From: Actinomycetota bacterium
GTDB lineage: Bacteria > Actinomycetota > Actinomycetes > Nanopelagicales > Nanopelagicaceae
Direction of reading: 5' to 3'
Length of the DNA: 19,581 nt
Assembly: GCA_027730465.1 (NCBI GenBank)
Contig: JAQCGQ010000002.1
Coordinates: 1-19,581 of the forward strand
The notes below the pieces were generated by a model, which was given only the letters and a program-made list of their open reading frames with translations, was not told the DNA's origin and did no database searches. This document shows, piece after piece, positions 18,466 to 19,581 of the stretch; the first letter of the stretch is position 1, and every line of letters starts with the position of its first letter. A program made the position numbers and the translations under genes.

Positions 18466-19581
18466 TTAACGGCTACGTGCATGCACATTTTGTAATAAGC
18501 CAATGCCAATTAAATTAGCAAACATTGATGAGCCGCCATAGGAGAGAAATGGTAGTGGTACACCTGTCATCGGCATTAAGCCCATTGCCATACCAATATT
18601 TTCAAAGCTCTGAAAGATAAACCAAGCTATTACGCCAATACAGACTAGCCTGCCAAATAAATCACGGCTTTGCCGGCAGATATTAAATGCTCTAATAAAT
18701 ATTAATAAATAAAGAAATAAAATCAGTGAGCAACCAATAAAACCTAGCTCCTCCCCAGCTACTGTAAAAATAAAGTCTGTTTGCTGCTCTGGCACAAATC
18801 GACCACTAGTTTGAGGGCCTTCAAATAAGCCCTTACCGAAAATACCACCTGAACCAATTGTGATTCTAGATTGACGAAGCTGATAGCCAGTTGATTGTGG
18901 ATCTGAGGTGGGATCAATAAATGATTGCAAACGGGCAACTTGATAATCTGAGACTGCACCAGTTTTCACCGCTGTAAAGCCACCAGCTACAGCAAGTAAT
19001 AAAAGTCCAACTACCCAAATAGGTCTGGCACCAGATACGCCTATCATCGCCACAACCGCTGCTGAAATAATAAGAACAGTACCTAAATCAGGTTGTATAA
19101 CAATTAATAAAACCGGAATTGCCGCAATTGCTAAAGCTTTAATAACATCTAGATCACTTGGATCCTTCTGTGCTTGATCACGATCTGATAGGACCATAGC
19201 AATACCAACAATGATGGCAATTTTGGCTAGTTCAGCCGGTTGTAATTGGAATCCACCCGGTAGTGAGATCCATGCACTCGAGTTATTTACCTCCTCACCG
19301 ATACCTGGGATAAATACAGCGATTAATCCAATAATTGAGAGCAACCAAAGAATTGGTGCATAGGCGCGAAGTAATCGATAATCAATCAAGGTAGTTCCAT
19401 AGGCAAGTAAGGCACCAATTAAAATATTTAGAATATGCCGCTTTAAGTAATACTCTGGATCTAAATTATTTGATCTAAACCACTCCCTAGTTGCTGCGTA
19501 TACTAATAACGTTCCAATTGATAATAAGACGGCAACTGCTAGATTAAGTGTTAAATCAAAGCGCGAAACTGTTGATCGATT
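18466..19581 (-). CDS. rodA: Rod-shape SEDS glycosyltransferase RodA (5' end cut by window edge)
   Basis: RodA polymerises lipid II into glycan strands during elongation, working with a class B penicillin-binding protein. The window holds 371 codons, open at the right edge; the first residues read NRSTVSRFDLTLNLAVAVLL, so only a short N-terminus is missing. The protein is a polytopic membrane protein with about ten hydrophobic segments. The family features are LIDYRLLRAYAPILW after the second segment, the conserved Asp in EQQTDFIFTV (about residue 269 of this fragment), and the C-terminal signature GVPLPFLSYGGSS. RodA is preferred over FtsW because of the EQQTDFIF loop, the LIDYRLLR segment and the neighbouring rne-rplU-rpmA-obgE cluster, which in streptomycetes lies near mreBCD-pbp-rodA. 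The stop is followed directly by the rne promoter. Confidence 0.92.
   Translation of the reverse strand, partial: NRSTVSRFDLTLNLAVAVLLSIGTLLVYAATREWFRSNNLDPEYYLKRHILNILIGALLAYGTTLIDYRLLRAYAPILWLLSIIGLIAVFIPGIGEEVNNSSAWISLPGGFQLQPAELAKIAIIVGIAMVLSDRDQAQKDPSDLDVIKALAIAAIPVLLIVIQPDLGTVLIISAAVVAMIGVSGARPIWVVGLLLLAVAGGFTAVKTGAVSDYQVARLQSFIDPTSDPQSTGYQLRQSRITIGSGGIFGKGLFEGPQTSGRFVPEQQTDFIFTVAGEELGFIGCSLILFLYLLIFIRAFNICRQSRDLFGRLVCIGVIAWFIFQSFENIGMAMGLMPMTGVPLPFLSYGGSSMFANLIGIGLLQNVHARSR

Overview
The window is about 19.6 kb of compact, AT-rich bacterial chromosome in which almost everything reads on the minus strand. Gene content and order point to an actinobacterium. One block, gatC-gatA-gatB ... 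ilvB-ilvN-ilvC-serA-leuB, has the order known from mycobacteria and relatives. A second block, rodA ... rne-rplU-rpmA-obgE-proB/proA, has the order known from streptomycetes and mycobacteria. Low GC, very short intergenic gaps and overlapping genes suggest a streamlined lineage such as the freshwater acI group (Nanopelagicales). That placement is inferred from remembered gene order and base composition, not from a search.

Layout, following transcription from right to left. The right edge holds a 5'-truncated rodA (elongation-specific peptidoglycan polymerase). A promoter and a roughly 140-nt leader precede rne (RNase E/G). A promoter then drives rplU-rpmA (ribosomal proteins L21 and L27), ending in a strong intrinsic terminator. 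Next come obgE and an overlapping proB. One plus-strand gene, a membrane-anchored serine hydrolase of the beta-lactamase class C type, sits between proB and proA and splits what is usually one proline operon. A 32-bp divergent promoter region separates it from proA. gatC-gatA-gatB (tRNA amidotransferase) and ilvD follow as a tightly packed run.

The most informative part is 5502-5693. It holds a complete translation-controlled attenuator ahead of ilvBNC-serA-leuB: a promoter placed so that the mRNA should begin at or within a base of the leader start codon, a 24-residue leader peptide with a Val-Val-Val-Val-Ile-Ile run, an antiterminator stem, and an intrinsic terminator. IlvB/IlvN, IlvC and IlvD make the 2-keto acid precursors of valine and isoleucine, LeuB continues to leucine, and SerA opens serine synthesis. 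One amino-acid-sensing switch therefore appears to govern most of the branched-chain pathway encoded here plus serine entry.

I saw no mobile element, CRISPR array, tRNA or rRNA, and no defence or otherwise undescribed multi-gene system. The notable signals are regulatory (the attenuator, recurring leaderless-type promoters, the rne leader) and structural (a short ProB lacking its usual RNA-binding-type C-terminal domain, and the inserted hydrolase).
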